From Henriciella marina DSM 19595 (GTDB taxonomy: Bacteria; Pseudomonadota; Alphaproteobacteria; Caulobacterales; Hyphomonadaceae), in contig NZ_AQXT01000002.1 of the NCBI RefSeq assembly GCF_000376805.1, forward strand, positions 682,001-746,000: DNA of 64,000 nt, written 5' to 3'. The first letter of the stretch is position 1, and every line of letters begins with the position of its first letter. Below the pieces are notes generated by a model. It ran no database searches, was not told the origin of the DNA, and was given only the letters and a program-made list of their open reading frames with translations. Made by a program: the position numbers and the translations under genes. Below, one piece after another: positions 27,908 to 38,029 of this stretch.

Positions 27908-28676
27908 TGTCGGTAATACCAATACGGTTTTCGCCCTGCACGACGGCGAGGACTGGGTCGCTCTCTGGAGGAGCGCGACCGATGCCCGGCGCACCGCAGA
28001 CGACTTCGTCGTGTGGCTGGAACCGCTCATGCATATGCGCAAGGTGTCGATCTATGACATCGATGCGTGCGTTATCTCCTGCGTTGTGCCGCAGGCGATG
28101 TTCAATTTCCGCAATTTGTCCCGGCGCTATTTCGGCGTTGAGCCGATTGTCGTTGGCGAGCCGGGGGTGGAACTCGGCGTACCTATCCGTATTCCTCGTC
28201 CCGAGCAGGTCGGCGCTGACCGTCTCGTCGCTGCCATCGGCGCGCACATCGCCTATCCCGGCCCTCTGATCGTGATCGATAGCGGCACGGCGACGACGCT
28301 GGATATCGTCGGGCCGGATGGCGGCTTTGAAGGCGGCATTATTAGCCCGGGCATTAACCTCTCGATGCGGGCGCTTCACGATGCGGCGGCGCAGCTGCCA
28401 CGCATCGCAATCCAGAGGCCTGAAAAGATTATTGGCGACTCAACCGTTGCTGCGATGCAGACGGGCGTGTTCTGGGGGTATATCGATCTGATCGATGGCC
28501 TTGTAAGACGTGTGAAGGATGAATACGCCCGGCCGATGACTGTAATCGCGACCGGCGGTGTTGCCTCGCTCTTTGAAGGGGCGAGTTCTACGATTGACCA
28601 TTATGACCAGACCCTGATGGAGTCCGGCCTCTTGGAAATATACCGCCGGAACCAGAAAGGACCTGATGCCCAATAA
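27891..28676 (+). CDS. coaX: Type III pantothenate kinase
   Basis: Phosphorylates pantothenate in the first step of coenzyme A synthesis. The 261-residue protein belongs to the ASKHA fold, with D-V-G-N-T-N-T (6-12), G-A-D-R-L-V-A-A (108-115) and D-S-G-T-A-T-T-L-D (130-138). The start overlaps birA by 17 bases. The order nuoN-birA-coaX-rnj is common in alphaproteobacteria. Confidence 0.96.
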   Translation: MLLAIDVGNTNTVFALHDGEDWVALWRSATDARRTADDFVVWLEPLMHMRKVSIYDIDACVISCVVPQAMFNFRNLSRRYFGVEPIVVGEPGVELGVPIRIPRPEQVGADRLVAAIGAHIAYPGPLIVIDSGTATTLDIVGPDGGFEGGIISPGINLSMRALHDAAAQLPRIAIQRPEKIIGDSTVAAMQTGVFWGYIDLIDGLVRRVKDEYARPMTVIATGGVASLFEGASSTIDHYDQTLMESGLLEIYRRNQKGPDAQ

Positions 28677-30345
28677 GGACACGCCCGAACTCGTCTTCCT
28701 CCCGCTTGGGGGCTGCGGCGAAATCGGCATGAACCTGAACGTCTATGGATACGGCCCAGCGCATGACCGGCGCTGGATACTGGTCGATCTGGGCGTGACA
28801 TTTGGCGACGACACGACGCCGGGCATCGACCTGATCAGCGCCGACCCTGAATTCATCGTCGAGCATGCCAATGAGATCGATGCGATCTTCCTGACGCATG
28901 CGCATGAAGACCATATCGGTGCGGTCGGCCTGTTATGGCCAAGACTGCGCGCGCCGCTCTATGCGACGCCGTTTACCGCGCACCTTGTGGCTGGAAAGCT
29001 CGCCGAGCGTGGGCTGAAGCATGTCGACGTGAATGTCGTTCCGCTGGGCGGAGAGGTACAGGCCGGACCTTTCAAGGTTCGCTACATGACGCTGACACAC
29101 TCCATCCCGGAGCCGAATGCGCTGGCGATCGAAACGCCGTGCGGCACCATTCTCCACACCGGCGACTGGAAGATCGATCCCGATCCACTGATCGGTGAGG
29201 CCGTTGATGTCGAGGGGCTGAAAAAGCTCGGCGATGAAGGCGTTCTGGCGATGATCTGCGACAGCACGAATGTGTTCGTCGATGGCGAGAGCGGGTCCGA
29301 AGCGACCGTCCGCACCAATCTGATCAAGCTGATTGCCAGCCTGAAGGGCCGGATTGCCGTGGCGACCTTTGCCTCCAATGTGGCGCGTGTGTCGACCGTT
29401 ATCGAAGCGGCGCGTCAGGCCGGCCGGAGCGTCTGCCTTGCCGGCCGCAGCATGCACAAGATCGTCGATGCCGCCGTCCAGACTGGTGTGCTGAAGAACC
29501 TCCCAGACCTCGTCGATGAGGCGGATGTGGGTAGCTTTCCAGCCGACAAGATCCTGATCCTCTGCACGGGCAGCCAGGGCGAAGAGCGCGCGGCACTTGG
29601 GCGGATATCGAACGGGTCCCACCGCCATATCTCGCTTGGCGAGGGCGATACGGCCATCTTCTCGTCGCGGGTTATTCCGGGAAATGAGAAAGGCATCTTC
29701 GAGATGCAGAATGCGCTGGCCGAAAAGGGCGTGCGCATCATTACCGACAAGATGACCCCGGACCCGATCCATGTGTCCGGCCATCCAGCCCGCAATGAGC
29801 TGGAGCGGATGTATCAGTGGGTGCGCCCGCGTATTTCCGTGCCGGTGCACGGCGAACGCCGCCACATCGTTGAGCATGCTGCTTTTGCGCGAAGCATGCA
29901 GGTGCCTGAAGCGGTCACGCCTCGAAATGGCGACATGATCCGGCTGGCACCGGGCAAGGCGGAAGTTATTGATACGGTGCCGCACGGCCGTCTGCATCTT
30001 GATGGTAACCGGCTTGTCCCGGCAGGCTCTGAGGGTCTTCGCGAACGCGTTGCGATCTCCAAGTTCGGTTATGTCTCGGCAAGCGTCTCCATCGATGAGC
30101 ATGGCAGCGTGGCCGACGGACCTTACCTTGCTGTTCGGGGCCTCTCGGAAGAAGACGGGCGGCTGGCCGACGAGTCCATCGATGCGATCGAGAGCGCCTG
30201 CGACGACGCGCTCGATGGTCTCTCGCGCAAAAAGCGCCTAATTGATGATGCCGTGGAGACGGCCCTTGTTAGGGCGATCCGCAAGGCGTGTGAAAAGACG
30301 TTCGGCCGGAAGCCACTGGTCGATGTCATGGTTATGAGAGTGTGA
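28666..30345 (+). CDS. rnj: Ribonuclease J
   Basis: A beta-lactamase/beta-CASP nuclease with 5'-3' exo- and endonuclease activity on RNA. The 559-residue protein has the zinc motif H-A-H-E-D-H (78-83), G-D-W-K-I-D-P-D-P, and C-terminal H-V-S-G-H-P and P-V-H-G-E of the beta-CASP part. The C-terminal domain is present. It overlaps the 3' end of coaX by 11 bases. In alphaproteobacteria RNase J acts in rRNA maturation and mRNA turnover beside RNase E. Confidence 0.96.
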   Translation: MPNKDTPELVFLPLGGCGEIGMNLNVYGYGPAHDRRWILVDLGVTFGDDTTPGIDLISADPEFIVEHANEIDAIFLTHAHEDHIGAVGLLWPRLRAPLYATPFTAHLVAGKLAERGLKHVDVNVVPLGGEVQAGPFKVRYMTLTHSIPEPNALAIETPCGTILHTGDWKIDPDPLIGEAVDVEGLKKLGDEGVLAMICDSTNVFVDGESGSEATVRTNLIKLIASLKGRIAVATFASNVARVSTVIEAARQAGRSVCLAGRSMHKIVDAAVQTGVLKNLPDLVDEADVGSFPADKILILCTGSQGEERAALGRISNGSHRHISLGEGDTAIFSSRVIPGNEKGIFEMQNALAEKGVRIITDKMTPDPIHVSGHPARNELERMYQWVRPRISVPVHGERRHIVEHAAFARSMQVPEAVTPRNGDMIRLAPGKAEVIDTVPHGRLHLDGNRLVPAGSEGLRERVAISKFGYVSASVSIDEHGSVADGPYLAVRGLSEEDGRLADESIDAIESACDDALDGLSRKKRLIDDAVETALVRAIRKACEKTFGRKPLVDVMVMRV

Positions 30346-30352
30346 GGCAATA

Positions 30353-30784
30353 ATGGCGGACGATTTCAAACTGGGCCCGTTGAACCATGTCGGTGTTGCT
30401 GTGCCGTCGCTTCCTGATGCGATCGATACCTATCGCACACTTTATGGCGCGACCGACATTACCGAGCCTTTCGACATGCCCGCTCAGGGCGTGAAAGTCT
30501 GCTTTGTGAACCTGCCAAACAGCCAGATCGAACTGATCGAGCCGCTCAGCGAAGAGAGCCCGATCTGGAACTTCATCCAGAAGAACCCCAAGGGCGGCCA
30601 GCATCATGTCTGCTTTGAAGTCGATGACATCAACGAAGCGGTCGACGTGATGAAGTCGCGCGGCGCAACCGTGCTGGGTGAGCCGCGCATCGGTGCGCAC
30701 GGCACGCCCATCGTCTTCGTCCATCCCAAGAACTCCAATGGTGTGCTCGTCGAGCTGATGGAGACGCCAAAGGGCGATCACTGA
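30353..30784 (+). CDS. mce: Methylmalonyl-CoA epimerase
   Basis: Interconverts (R)- and (S)-methylmalonyl-CoA in propionate metabolism. The 143-residue protein is a pair of vicinal-oxygen-chelate modules. Metal-ligand candidates are H12 (N-H-V-G-V-A-V), H84 or H85 (Q-H-H-V-C-F-E-V) and E134 (V-L-V-E-L-M). Length is typical. It starts seven bases after rnj and overlaps the DUF1467 gene by one base. Confidence 0.93.
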   Translation: MADDFKLGPLNHVGVAVPSLPDAIDTYRTLYGATDITEPFDMPAQGVKVCFVNLPNSQIELIEPLSEESPIWNFIQKNPKGGQHHVCFEVDDINEAVDVMKSRGATVLGEPRIGAHGTPIVFVHPKNSNGVLVELMETPKGDH

Positions 30785-31026
30785 TGGGACCGGTAGGCGC
30801 TTTCGTCATCTTTGCGATTTCCTGGTGGATGTGCCTCTTTGTCGTCCTGCCAATTGGCGTGCGCGGCCAGTTTGAGGATGGCGACATCATCGAAGGCACT
30901 GAGGAAGGCGCGCCGGCAAATCCGATGCTGGCGAAGAAGGCACTCTGGGCGACGATCGGAGCGGCAATCTGTACAGCTATTGCGGCGCTCATCGTCGTGC
31001 CGATGCTGCGCTATTACGGCGCCTGA
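30784..31026 (+). CDS. DUF1467 family small membrane protein
   Basis: An 80-residue protein with one helix at about 5-25 and one at 57-75. It contains the family pattern W-W-M-C-L-F-V-V-L-P-I-G-V-R-G-Q-F-E-D-G and G-A-P-A-N-P-M-L-A-K-K. DUF1467 proteins have no known activity and are often found beside mce and proS in alphaproteobacteria, as here. No function is claimed. Confidence 0.88.
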   Translation: MGPVGAFVIFAISWWMCLFVVLPIGVRGQFEDGDIIEGTEEGAPANPMLAKKALWATIGAAICTAIAALIVVPMLRYYGA

Positions 31027-31137
31027 GTTCGACGGCTGGGAAATCGCTGCACGCTTGCAGGCGACGTCTAGCCAATCAGGCCGACTGGCAATAACAGAGG
31101 GGACCGCGACCCGCTTGTTAGGAGTGAGCCAGTCTCT

Positions 31138-32457
31138 ATGCGCCTGTCCAGATATTTCCTGCCCGTTTCCAAGGATGTGCCCGCAGATGCGGCCATCGTT
31201 TCACACCAGCTCATGCTGCGCACCGGGATGGTCCGCCAGAACGGCGCCGGCATTTATACCTGGCTGCCGCTCGGCCTTCGTGTCCTGAACAAGATCGAGC
31301 AGATCGTCCGCGAGGAGATGGACCGGGCAGGGGCCGTCGAAATGCTCATGCCTACAATCCAGCAGGCCGAACTCTGGCAGGAGAGCGGACGCTATGAAGC
31401 CTATGGCAAGGAGATGCTGCGCATCACCGACCGCCATGAGCGCGAAATGCTGTTCGGGCCGACCAATGAAGAGCTGATCACGGATGTCTTCCGGACCTAT
31501 GTGAAGAGTTACAAGGCGCTGCCGCTCAATCTCTATCATACGCAGTGGAAATTCCGCGACGAGATCCGCCCGCGCTTTGGCGTGATGCGGGGGCGCGAAT
31601 TCCTGATGAAGGATGCCTATTCCTTCGACCTGACAGAGGACGCGGCACGGGACAGCTATCGCAAGATGTTCTGCGCCTATCTCAACGCGTTCGACCGTAT
31701 GGGCCTCACCGCCATTCCAATGCAGGCCGATACCGGACCGATTGGCGGCGATCTCAGCCATGAATTCATCATCCTGGCGGACACCGGCGAGAGCGCGGTC
31801 TTCTGTGACCGGGCGCTGCTTGATGTGCCTGCGCCAGGTCTCGACCTCGATTTCGAGAGCGACCTCACCGGTGTAATGGAGCGCCGGACGCAGTATTATG
31901 CCGCGACCGAGGAAAAGCATGACGAGGCCGAGTTTGCCAAAGTGCCGGAAGACCGCCAGGTCTCTGCGCGCGGCATCGAAGTTGGTCACATTTTCTTCTT
32001 TGGCACCAAGTATTCCAAGGCGATGAACGCGACCGTGCAAACCGCAGAAGGCGAGAATGTGCCTGTGCAGATGGGCAGCTATGGCATTGGCGTCTCGCGT
32101 CTGGTCGGCGGCATTATCGAAGCCTGTCATGACGAGAACGGTATTGTCTGGCCAAAGGCCGTATCGCCGTTCGATGTCGGCCTTATCTCGATGAAGCCCA
32201 AGGATGAGACCGTGTCAGGTATCGCAGATGGCGCTTATAACGCCCTGACGGCCGCTGGGCTGGATGTCCTCTATGATGACACCGATGAACGTCCGGGCTC
32301 CAAGTTCAACCGGATGGATCTGATCGGTTTGCCCTGGCAGATCGTGATCGGTCCGCGCGGCGTCGAAGCCGGCGTGGTCGAGGTCAAGAACCGCAAGACC
32401 GGCGAGAAGACTGACATGCCGCTTGAGCAGGCCATCGAGATGGTGAAGGCCGACTGA
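31138..32457 (+). CDS. proS: Prolyl-tRNA synthetase, short form without editing domain
   Basis: Charges tRNA-Pro with proline. The 439-residue class II synthetase has the motif-2 region [19 protein letters not shown] and motif 3 G-S-Y-G-I-G-V-S-R, followed by an anticodon-binding domain. The INS editing domain of the 570-residue E. coli enzyme is absent, as is normal in alphaproteobacteria. GGAG lies 13 bases upstream of ATG 31138, rather far. The 111-base gap before it may hold a promoter, but I see no clear one. Confidence 0.97.
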   Translation: MRLSRYFLPVSKDVPADAAIVSHQLMLRTGMVRQNGAGIYTWLPLGLRVLNKIEQIVREEMDRAGAVEMLMPTIQQAELWQESGRYEAYGKEMLRITDRHEREMLFGPTNEELITDVFRTYVKSYKALPLNLYHTQWKFRDEIRPRFGVMRGREFLMKDAYSFDLTEDAARDSYRKMFCAYLNAFDRMGLTAIPMQADTGPIGGDLSHEFIILADTGESAVFCDRALLDVPAPGLDLDFESDLTGVMERRTQYYAATEEKHDEAEFAKVPEDRQVSARGIEVGHIFFFGTKYSKAMNATVQTAEGENVPVQMGSYGIGVSRLVGGIIEACHDENGIVWPKAVSPFDVGLISMKPKDETVSGIADGAYNALTAAGLDVLYDDTDERPGSKFNRMDLIGLPWQIVIGPRGVEAGVVEVKNRKTGEKTDMPLEQAIEMVKAD

Positions 32458-33725
32458 TGGCGAAAGCTGCGCCATTCGGCCAGGTCGAGCGCGCGCTCGC
32501 CTGGCGTTATCTGAGGGCGCGTCGCCAGCATGGTGGTGTGTCGCTCATTTCGATCATTTCCTTTTTTGGTATCATGCTGGCCGTGATGGCGCTGATCGTC
32601 ATCATGTCGGTGATGGCCGGTTTCCGGTCGACACTGCTCAATGCGCTGCTCGGCGGACAGGGGCACGTCTTCGTGCAGGTCCAGGGACTGCCACAGGGTG
32701 ATATCGATGCGCTGACCGGCGACGTGCTGGAGATTGAGGGCGTCGAGCACGCCTTCCCGATCATCGAGCAGCAGGTGCTGGCGACGTCTGAATATGCGCG
32801 GACGGGGGCAATTGTCCGCGGCGTGCGGACCAGTGACATCGGGGAGCTGCCTTTTCTAGAAGGTGGCCAGTCGACCGCTGATGCGGCCGGGTTTGGCGAA
32901 GGTCGCAATGGCGGCGATGTGGTCCTGATCGGGGCTTTCCTTGCGCAGGATCTCGGTATCGGGATCGGCGACAAGATCACGCTGATTGCGCCAGAAGGCG
33001 TCGCGGGCCCGTTTGGGGTGACCCCGCGCTCAAAGGCTTATACGGTGGGCGACACGTTCACGACAGGCAGTGTCGAGCTCGACAAGCTCTATGTGCTGAT
33101 GCCGATGGAACAGTCGCAGCTTTTCTTCAACAAGCGCGGTGAATACCAGGCCATCGATGTGCGCATCGACAATCCGATGCGCACCGAGCCGATCATGGAG
33201 CAGATCCGGTCGATGACCGTCGGCCTGAATGTGCAGGACTGGAAAATGCGCCGGGCCTCATACTTCAATGCGTTGAATGTCGAACGCGGCATGATGCGCG
33301 TGATCATGCTGATCCTGATCACCATCACTGCGCTGAATATCATCACCGGTGTCGTCATGCTGGTGAAGAACAAGACGCGCGATATCGCCATTCTGCGCAC
33401 CATCGGGACGCCGCGCGGCGCGATCATGCGGATTTTCATCATGATCGGCGCGATCCTTGGCCTGACGGGGGCCCTGATCGGTCTTACGCTTGGCGTGCTT
33501 ATCGTTCTGAACATCGGCGTCGTCGAAGGTTTCCTGAGCACGGTTCTGGGCCGCGATATCTTTGACGCCGAGGTCTACGGCCTTGATGGCCTGCCGGCTG
33601 AGCTCGATTGGGGCGAGGCCGTGTTCACGACGCTCTGGGCGATGGGCATGTCGATCATCGTGACGATCTGGCCAGCCTGGAATGCTGCGCGCCTCGATCC
33701 TGTAGATGCGTTGAGGTTCGAGTAA
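32457..33725 (+). CDS. lolC: Lipoprotein-releasing ABC transporter permease (LolC/LolE family)
   Basis: The membrane part of the Lol exporter, which releases outer-membrane lipoproteins from the inner membrane. The 422-residue protein has a first helix at about 25-52, a large periplasmic MacB-type domain and three C-terminal helices with the FtsX-fold pattern T-R-D-I-A-I-L-R-T-I-G-T-P. Only one permease gene is present next to lolD, so it probably works as a homodimer, unlike the LolC/LolE pair of gammaproteobacteria. It overlaps proS and lolD by one base each. Confidence 0.93.
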   Translation: MAKAAPFGQVERALAWRYLRARRQHGGVSLISIISFFGIMLAVMALIVIMSVMAGFRSTLLNALLGGQGHVFVQVQGLPQGDIDALTGDVLEIEGVEHAFPIIEQQVLATSEYARTGAIVRGVRTSDIGELPFLEGGQSTADAAGFGEGRNGGDVVLIGAFLAQDLGIGIGDKITLIAPEGVAGPFGVTPRSKAYTVGDTFTTGSVELDKLYVLMPMEQSQLFFNKRGEYQAIDVRIDNPMRTEPIMEQIRSMTVGLNVQDWKMRRASYFNALNVERGMMRVIMLILITITALNIITGVVMLVKNKTRDIAILRTIGTPRGAIMRIFIMIGAILGLTGALIGLTLGVLIVLNIGVVEGFLSTVLGRDIFDAEVYGLDGLPAELDWGEAVFTTLWAMGMSIIVTIWPAWNAARLDPVDALRFE

Positions 33726-34414
33726 TGGCTGAGATACCGGTTCTTGAGCTTCGCGGCATCGTGCGGGAATACCGCTCTGGGCCCAACCTCCTACAGGTTC
33801 TCGACAAGGCTGACCTGAAGCTCAACAAGGGTGAGCTTGTCGGGCTTGTCGGGCCGTCCGGGTCCGGCAAATCGACGCTGCTGCATACGGCTGGGCTACT
33901 TGAGCGGGCCGAGGACGGCGAAGTGCTGCTCGACGGTGAGAGCGTGCTGCCGCTATCCGATGCCGCGCGCACGCGTCTGCGCCGTGAGAAGCTCGGCTTT
34001 GTTTATCAGTTCCACCATTTGCTGCCGGAGTTCAACGCGCTCGACAATGTTGCCATGCCGCTGATGGTCAATGGCGTGAAACGCAAGGAAGCGCGCGAAA
34101 AAGCGCGAGAGCTGCTGGGCGAAATGGGGCTTGCCGAACGTGTGGAGCACCAGCCAGGCGCGCTTTCGGGCGGTGAGCAGCAGCGTGTCGCGATTGCGCG
34201 GGCGCTGGTGAATGATCCCAAGCTGGTGATCGCCGATGAGCCAACAGGCAATCTTGATCCGACGACGACCGAGCGCGTGTTTGCGAGCCTCATCAAGATC
34301 GCGCGTATGGAAGGGGCTGCCGTTCTGGTGGCGACCCATAACATGTCGCTGAACCGGCATATGGACCGCGTGCTGACGCTCGAGAATGGAAAACTCACAG
34401 CCTTTGCAGGCTAG
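33725..34414 (+). CDS. lolD: Lipoprotein-releasing ABC transporter ATP-binding protein
   Basis: The ATPase of the Lol exporter, 229 residues. Walker A G-P-S-G-S-G-K-S-T (43-51), signature L-S-G-G-E-Q-Q-R (147-154) and Walker B L-V-I-A-D-E-P-T (167-174) are intact. The ATG at 33725 follows the permease stop with a one-base overlap. Frame upstream of it lies in the permease gene and is ignored. Confidence 0.96.
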   Translation: MAEIPVLELRGIVREYRSGPNLLQVLDKADLKLNKGELVGLVGPSGSGKSTLLHTAGLLERAEDGEVLLDGESVLPLSDAARTRLRREKLGFVYQFHHLLPEFNALDNVAMPLMVNGVKRKEAREKARELLGEMGLAERVEHQPGALSGGEQQRVAIARALVNDPKLVIADEPTGNLDPTTTERVFASLIKIARMEGAAVLVATHNMSLNRHMDRVLTLENGKLTAFAG

Positions 34415-34471
34415 GCTCTTCGACTCAGGCGGCTGAACGGGCATACTCGCCAGCCGATAGGAGACGCCCCC

Positions 34472-37400
34472 TTGTCAGACCAGCTCTTCATCCACCTTGC
34501 CGTGCGCACAAGCTTTTCGCTTCTGGAAAGCATGATCACGCCAAAGGCGCTGAAAGCCTGGGCTATTGGCAACAAGGTCCCGGCGGTCTCTGTCACCGAT
34601 CGCAACAACCTTTTCGGCGCGCTCGAAATCTCTGAAACCCTTGCAGGCGCTGGCGTTCAGCCGATCATGGCCTGCTGCTTTGATGTCACTGATAGTGGCC
34701 ATCAGGAATGGCTGACGCAGGTCTCTGTCTATGCGCAGAATGAGGCCGGCTACAGACGCCTGATGGAGCTTTCCTCCTATGCTTATCTGGAGGCGGCAGA
34801 CGGCGTGCCGCGCCTTCGCCGTGAGCACCTGTTCGAGAAAACCGACGGACTGATTCTGTTGACGGGCGGAGCCCGGGGCGAGGCAGCCCAGTATATTCTG
34901 AAGAACAAACAGGTAGAGGCTGAAGCAACGCTGTCTGCCTTTGCCGAGGCTTATCCGGGGCGCTGCTATGTCGAGATCACCCGTCACGGCCTGCCGGAAG
35001 AGGCCGAGGCAGAACCCGGCCTGCTGGACGCCGCCTACAAGCTTGGACTGCCTCTGGTCGCCACGCATGATGCGCGTTTCCTGAAGCCGTCTGACGCCGA
35101 TGCCCATGATGCGATGATGTGTATCGCGAACGGCGAATATCTCGGCCAGGATGATCGCAAGCGCGTCGCGCCGGAGCAGTATCTCAAAACCTCAGAGCAG
35201 ATGATCGAGCTTTTTGCCGACCTGCCTGAAGCGATTGCCTCAACGGTCGAGATTGCGCGGCGGTGTTCGGTGCGAGCGCTGACCCACGATCCGATCCTGC
35301 CGAACTTTGGCGACGGGTCGCGGTCCGAGTTTGATGAGCTGCGGGTTCAGGCCGAGGAAGGGCTTGTGCAGCGTCTGGAAGAAGCGCCGCAACTCTATGC
35401 GCCGCGTGAGACGTATATCGAGCGTCTGAATTACGAGCTTGGTATCATCAAGAAGATGGGGTTTCCCGGCTACTTCCTGATCGTGGCCGACTTTATCAAG
35501 TGGGCGAAAGAGCAGGGCATTCCCGTCGGCCCGGGCCGTGGCTCTGGCGCGGGTTCCGTGGTCGCCTGGGTTCTGACGATCACCGACCTCGATCCGCTGC
35601 GCTTTGATCTGCTGTTCGAGCGGTTCCTCAACCCCGAACGTGTGTCCATGCCGGACTTCGACGTCGACTTCTGCCAGGAGCGGCGCGGGGAGGTCATCCG
35701 CTATGTGCGCGACAAGTATGGTGCGGAAAGCGTCGCGGCCATCATCACCTTCGGCACGCTTCAGGCAAAGGCCGTCGTGCGCGATGTCGGCCGCGTGATG
35801 CAGATGCCGTATGGCCAGGTCGACCGGCTGGCCAAGCTGATCCCGTTCAATCCTGCGAACCCGCCGAGCTTGCAGGAAGCCATCGATGATGAGCCGAAGT
35901 TCGACGATGAGGTCGCGCAGGATCCGCGCGTTGGCGAACTGCTCGATAAGGCGCTGGCGCTGGAAGGCCTCTACCGGAACGCAGGCACGCATGCCGCCGG
36001 TGTGGTAATCGGTGATCGTCCGCTTACAGAGCTTGTCCCGCTTTATAATGATCCGCGCTCTGATCTTCCGGCGACGCAGTTTAATATGAAATGGGCCGAG
36101 GCTGGCGGACTCGTCAAATTCGACTTCCTCGGTCTGAAGACGCTGACGGTCATCGACCGGGCGCTGAAATTCATTCGCCGTGATGGCCGCGATGTCGGAC
36201 CTGAATGGGAGTCGCTGGACGACGCGGCAACCTATGAGCTGATGGCGAGCGGCCAGACGCTGGGTGTCTTCCAGCTGGAAGGCCAGGGCATGCGCGACAC
36301 GCTGCGCAAGGTGCGCCCGAACGATCTTGAAGATGTGATCGCCATCATCTCGCTCTATCGCCCCGGGCCGATGGACAACATTCCCGTCTATGTCGCGGGC
36401 AAGGAGGATCCGAAGAAGGTGCACTATCAGCACCCGGATCTGGAGCCGATCCTGGAGGCGACTTATGGCGTGCCGGTCTATCAGGAACAGGTCATGCGGA
36501 TGGCGCAGGAAATCGCCGGCTATTCGCTCGGTGAGGCTGACCTTCTGCGCCGCGCCATGGGTAAGAAGAAAATCGATGAAATGGTGGCGCAGCGCCAGCG
36601 CTTCCTGAAGGGCGCCAAGGAGCTGAAGGGCATCGAGGCCCCGCTCGCGAACGAGATCTTCGATACGATGGAGAAGTTCGCAGGTTACGGCTTCAACAAG
36701 TCGCACGCGGCGGCCTATGCCCTGATCGGCTATCAGACGGCCTATCTGAAACGCCATTTCCCGGTTGAGTTTCTGGCCGCCTCGATGAGCCTTGATCTCC
36801 ACAATACAGACAAGCTAGCGGCCTTTGTTCAGGAGGCCCGCCGGCTGGAAATTCCGATTGTCCTACCAGATGTGAACCGGTCGACCGCCGACTTTGATGT
36901 GGAGGATGGCGCGCTGATCTATGCGCTGGGCGCGCTCAAGGGCGTCGGCCTTGAGGCGATGCGCAATCTGGAGGCCGAGCGGTCCGTTCGCGGGCGGTTC
37001 AAGTCGCTTCATGATTTTGCCGAGCGCGTTGACCCGAAATCGGTCAACAAGAAGTGCTTCGAGCAGCTCTCGCGCGCCGGCGGGTTTGATTCGATTGAGG
37101 CAAACCGCGCCAAATGCCTTGCCTCCTCCCATCTGCTGGCGGCGATGGCTGTGTCTGCGGCCGAGGACAGGGCAGGCGGGCAGGGCGGTCTTTTTGGCGA
37201 TGCCGAGCCTGCGGTGCGCGCCACGCTGCAGGAAGTTGCGTCCTGGAACGGTCATCAGATCCTCGATGAAGAATTTGCGGCGGTTGGCTTCTATCTCAGC
37301 GGTCACCCGCTCGATGATGTGCTCGACAGCCTAGAAGACGGCCGGATCACGCTTTCGAACGAGATTGCAGATGTGGCCATGGATGGCCGTCCGCTGGAGC

Positions 37401-37891
37401 TGATCGGTGTTGTCAGGCGCCGGGTCGAGAAACCGGCCCGCAATGGCGGCAAGTTTGCCTTCCTCACGCTGTCTGATCCGACCGGCGAGGTCGAGCTGAT
37501 GGTGATGCCGGAAGTGCTCGACAATTTCAGGGACCTGATGTCGCCCGCCAACAGCATCTGCGTCATGGTGAATGTGCGCCGCCAGGATGAGGAAATCCGT
37601 CTGTCGGTGAAGCATGTGAAGCCGATCGACAAGGCGCGGATCGGCAAGAAGGCGAAGGCGTTGGTCGTGCGCCTGTCGCGTGGGGCCAACTTCGGGGAGC
37701 TCGCGGCTGTGGCGACGCGCCTTGTGAATGCGCCGGGCGCCGACCGCGGCGAAATCTATCTTGAACTGCCGCTTGCCGACGGCCGGATCGTGTCGATGAA
37801 GCTGCCGGCGGTCTATGCAACGGGACTGGAAGCCCTTCGCGCCCTTAAAATGGCGTCCGGCGTTTCGCGTGTCGACACGATGGCGGCCTGA
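34472..37891 (+). CDS. dnaE: DNA polymerase III subunit alpha
   Basis: The replicative polymerase, 1139 residues. The N-terminal PHP domain begins at once (F-I-H-L-A-V-R-T-S-F-S-L-L-E-S). The catalytic motif P-D-F-D-V-D-F places the acidic residues at D395, D397 and D399, preceded by G-P-G-R-G-S-G-A-G-S-V-V-A-W. C-terminal HhH, OB-fold and tail follow. The start is TTG with AGGAGA seven bases upstream. No closer ATG gives the PHP N terminus. It is the last gene of the stretch before the rpsB promoter. Confidence 0.97.
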   Translation: MSDQLFIHLAVRTSFSLLESMITPKALKAWAIGNKVPAVSVTDRNNLFGALEISETLAGAGVQPIMACCFDVTDSGHQEWLTQVSVYAQNEAGYRRLMELSSYAYLEAADGVPRLRREHLFEKTDGLILLTGGARGEAAQYILKNKQVEAEATLSAFAEAYPGRCYVEITRHGLPEEAEAEPGLLDAAYKLGLPLVATHDARFLKPSDADAHDAMMCIANGEYLGQDDRKRVAPEQYLKTSEQMIELFADLPEAIASTVEIARRCSVRALTHDPILPNFGDGSRSEFDELRVQAEEGLVQRLEEAPQLYAPRETYIERLNYELGIIKKMGFPGYFLIVADFIKWAKEQGIPVGPGRGSGAGSVVAWVLTITDLDPLRFDLLFERFLNPERVSMPDFDVDFCQERRGEVIRYVRDKYGAESVAAIITFGTLQAKAVVRDVGRVMQMPYGQVDRLAKLIPFNPANPPSLQEAIDDEPKFDDEVAQDPRVGELLDKALALEGLYRNAGTHAAGVVIGDRPLTELVPLYNDPRSDLPATQFNMKWAEAGGLVKFDFLGLKTLTVIDRALKFIRRDGRDVGPEWESLDDAATYELMASGQTLGVFQLEGQGMRDTLRKVRPNDLEDVIAIISLYRPGPMDNIPVYVAGKEDPKKVHYQHPDLEPILEATYGVPVYQEQVMRMAQEIAGYSLGEADLLRRAMGKKKIDEMVAQRQRFLKGAKELKGIEAPLANEIFDTMEKFAGYGFNKSHAAAYALIGYQTAYLKRHFPVEFLAASMSLDLHNTDKLAAFVQEARRLEIPIVLPDVNRSTADFDVEDGALIYALGALKGVGLEAMRNLEAERSVRGRFKSLHDFAERVDPKSVNKKCFEQLSRAGGFDSIEANRAKCLASSHLLAAMAVSAAEDRAGGQGGLFGDAEPAVRATLQEVASWNGHQILDEEFAAVGFYLSGHPLDDVLDSLEDGRITLSNEIADVAMDGRPLELIGVVRRRVEKPARNGGKFAFLTLSDPTGEVELMVMPEVLDNFRDLMSPANSICVMVNVRRQDEEIRLSVKHVKPIDKARIGKKAKALVVRLSRGANFGELAAVATRLVNAPGADRGEIYLELPLADGRIVSMKLPAVYATGLEALRALKMASGVSRVDTMAA

Positions 37892-37901
37892 CAAAGCCCG
37901 G

Positions 37902-37929
37902 TTGCATTCAGGGCCAAAATTTGTATATG
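37902..37929 (+). promoter_or_regulatory. Predicted promoter for rpsB-tsf
   Basis: TTGCAT (37902-37907) and TATATG (37924-37929) are 16 bases apart, ten bases after the dnaE stop and about 100 bases before rpsB. The -35 hexamer is identical to the one proposed before tRNA-Glu. Sequence-based prediction only. Confidence 0.5.
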
Positions 37930-37967
37930 CCAGCCCTCTAAACCCCCGATGCGCGGACTATCCGGTG

Positions 37968-37991
37968 TCGGTCTCAGTCGTTTGAGCCCGA
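37968..37991 (+). other. Hairpin in the rpsB leader
   Basis: TCGGTCTCA and TGAGCCCGA can pair in eight of nine positions around a 6-base loop, about 40 bases before the rpsB start. In other bacteria rpsB leaders mediate autoregulation by S2. Whether this hairpin does so is unknown. Confidence 0.3.
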
Positions 37992-38029
37992 TGACGTCCG
38001 TGCCGGTCAACCGGAAAAGGAAAATTGAC

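Noticed and set aside
35240-36802. A 520-codon open frame antisense to dnaE
   Set aside because: Lies over the catalytic part of dnaE, has no ribosome site and no recognisable motif.
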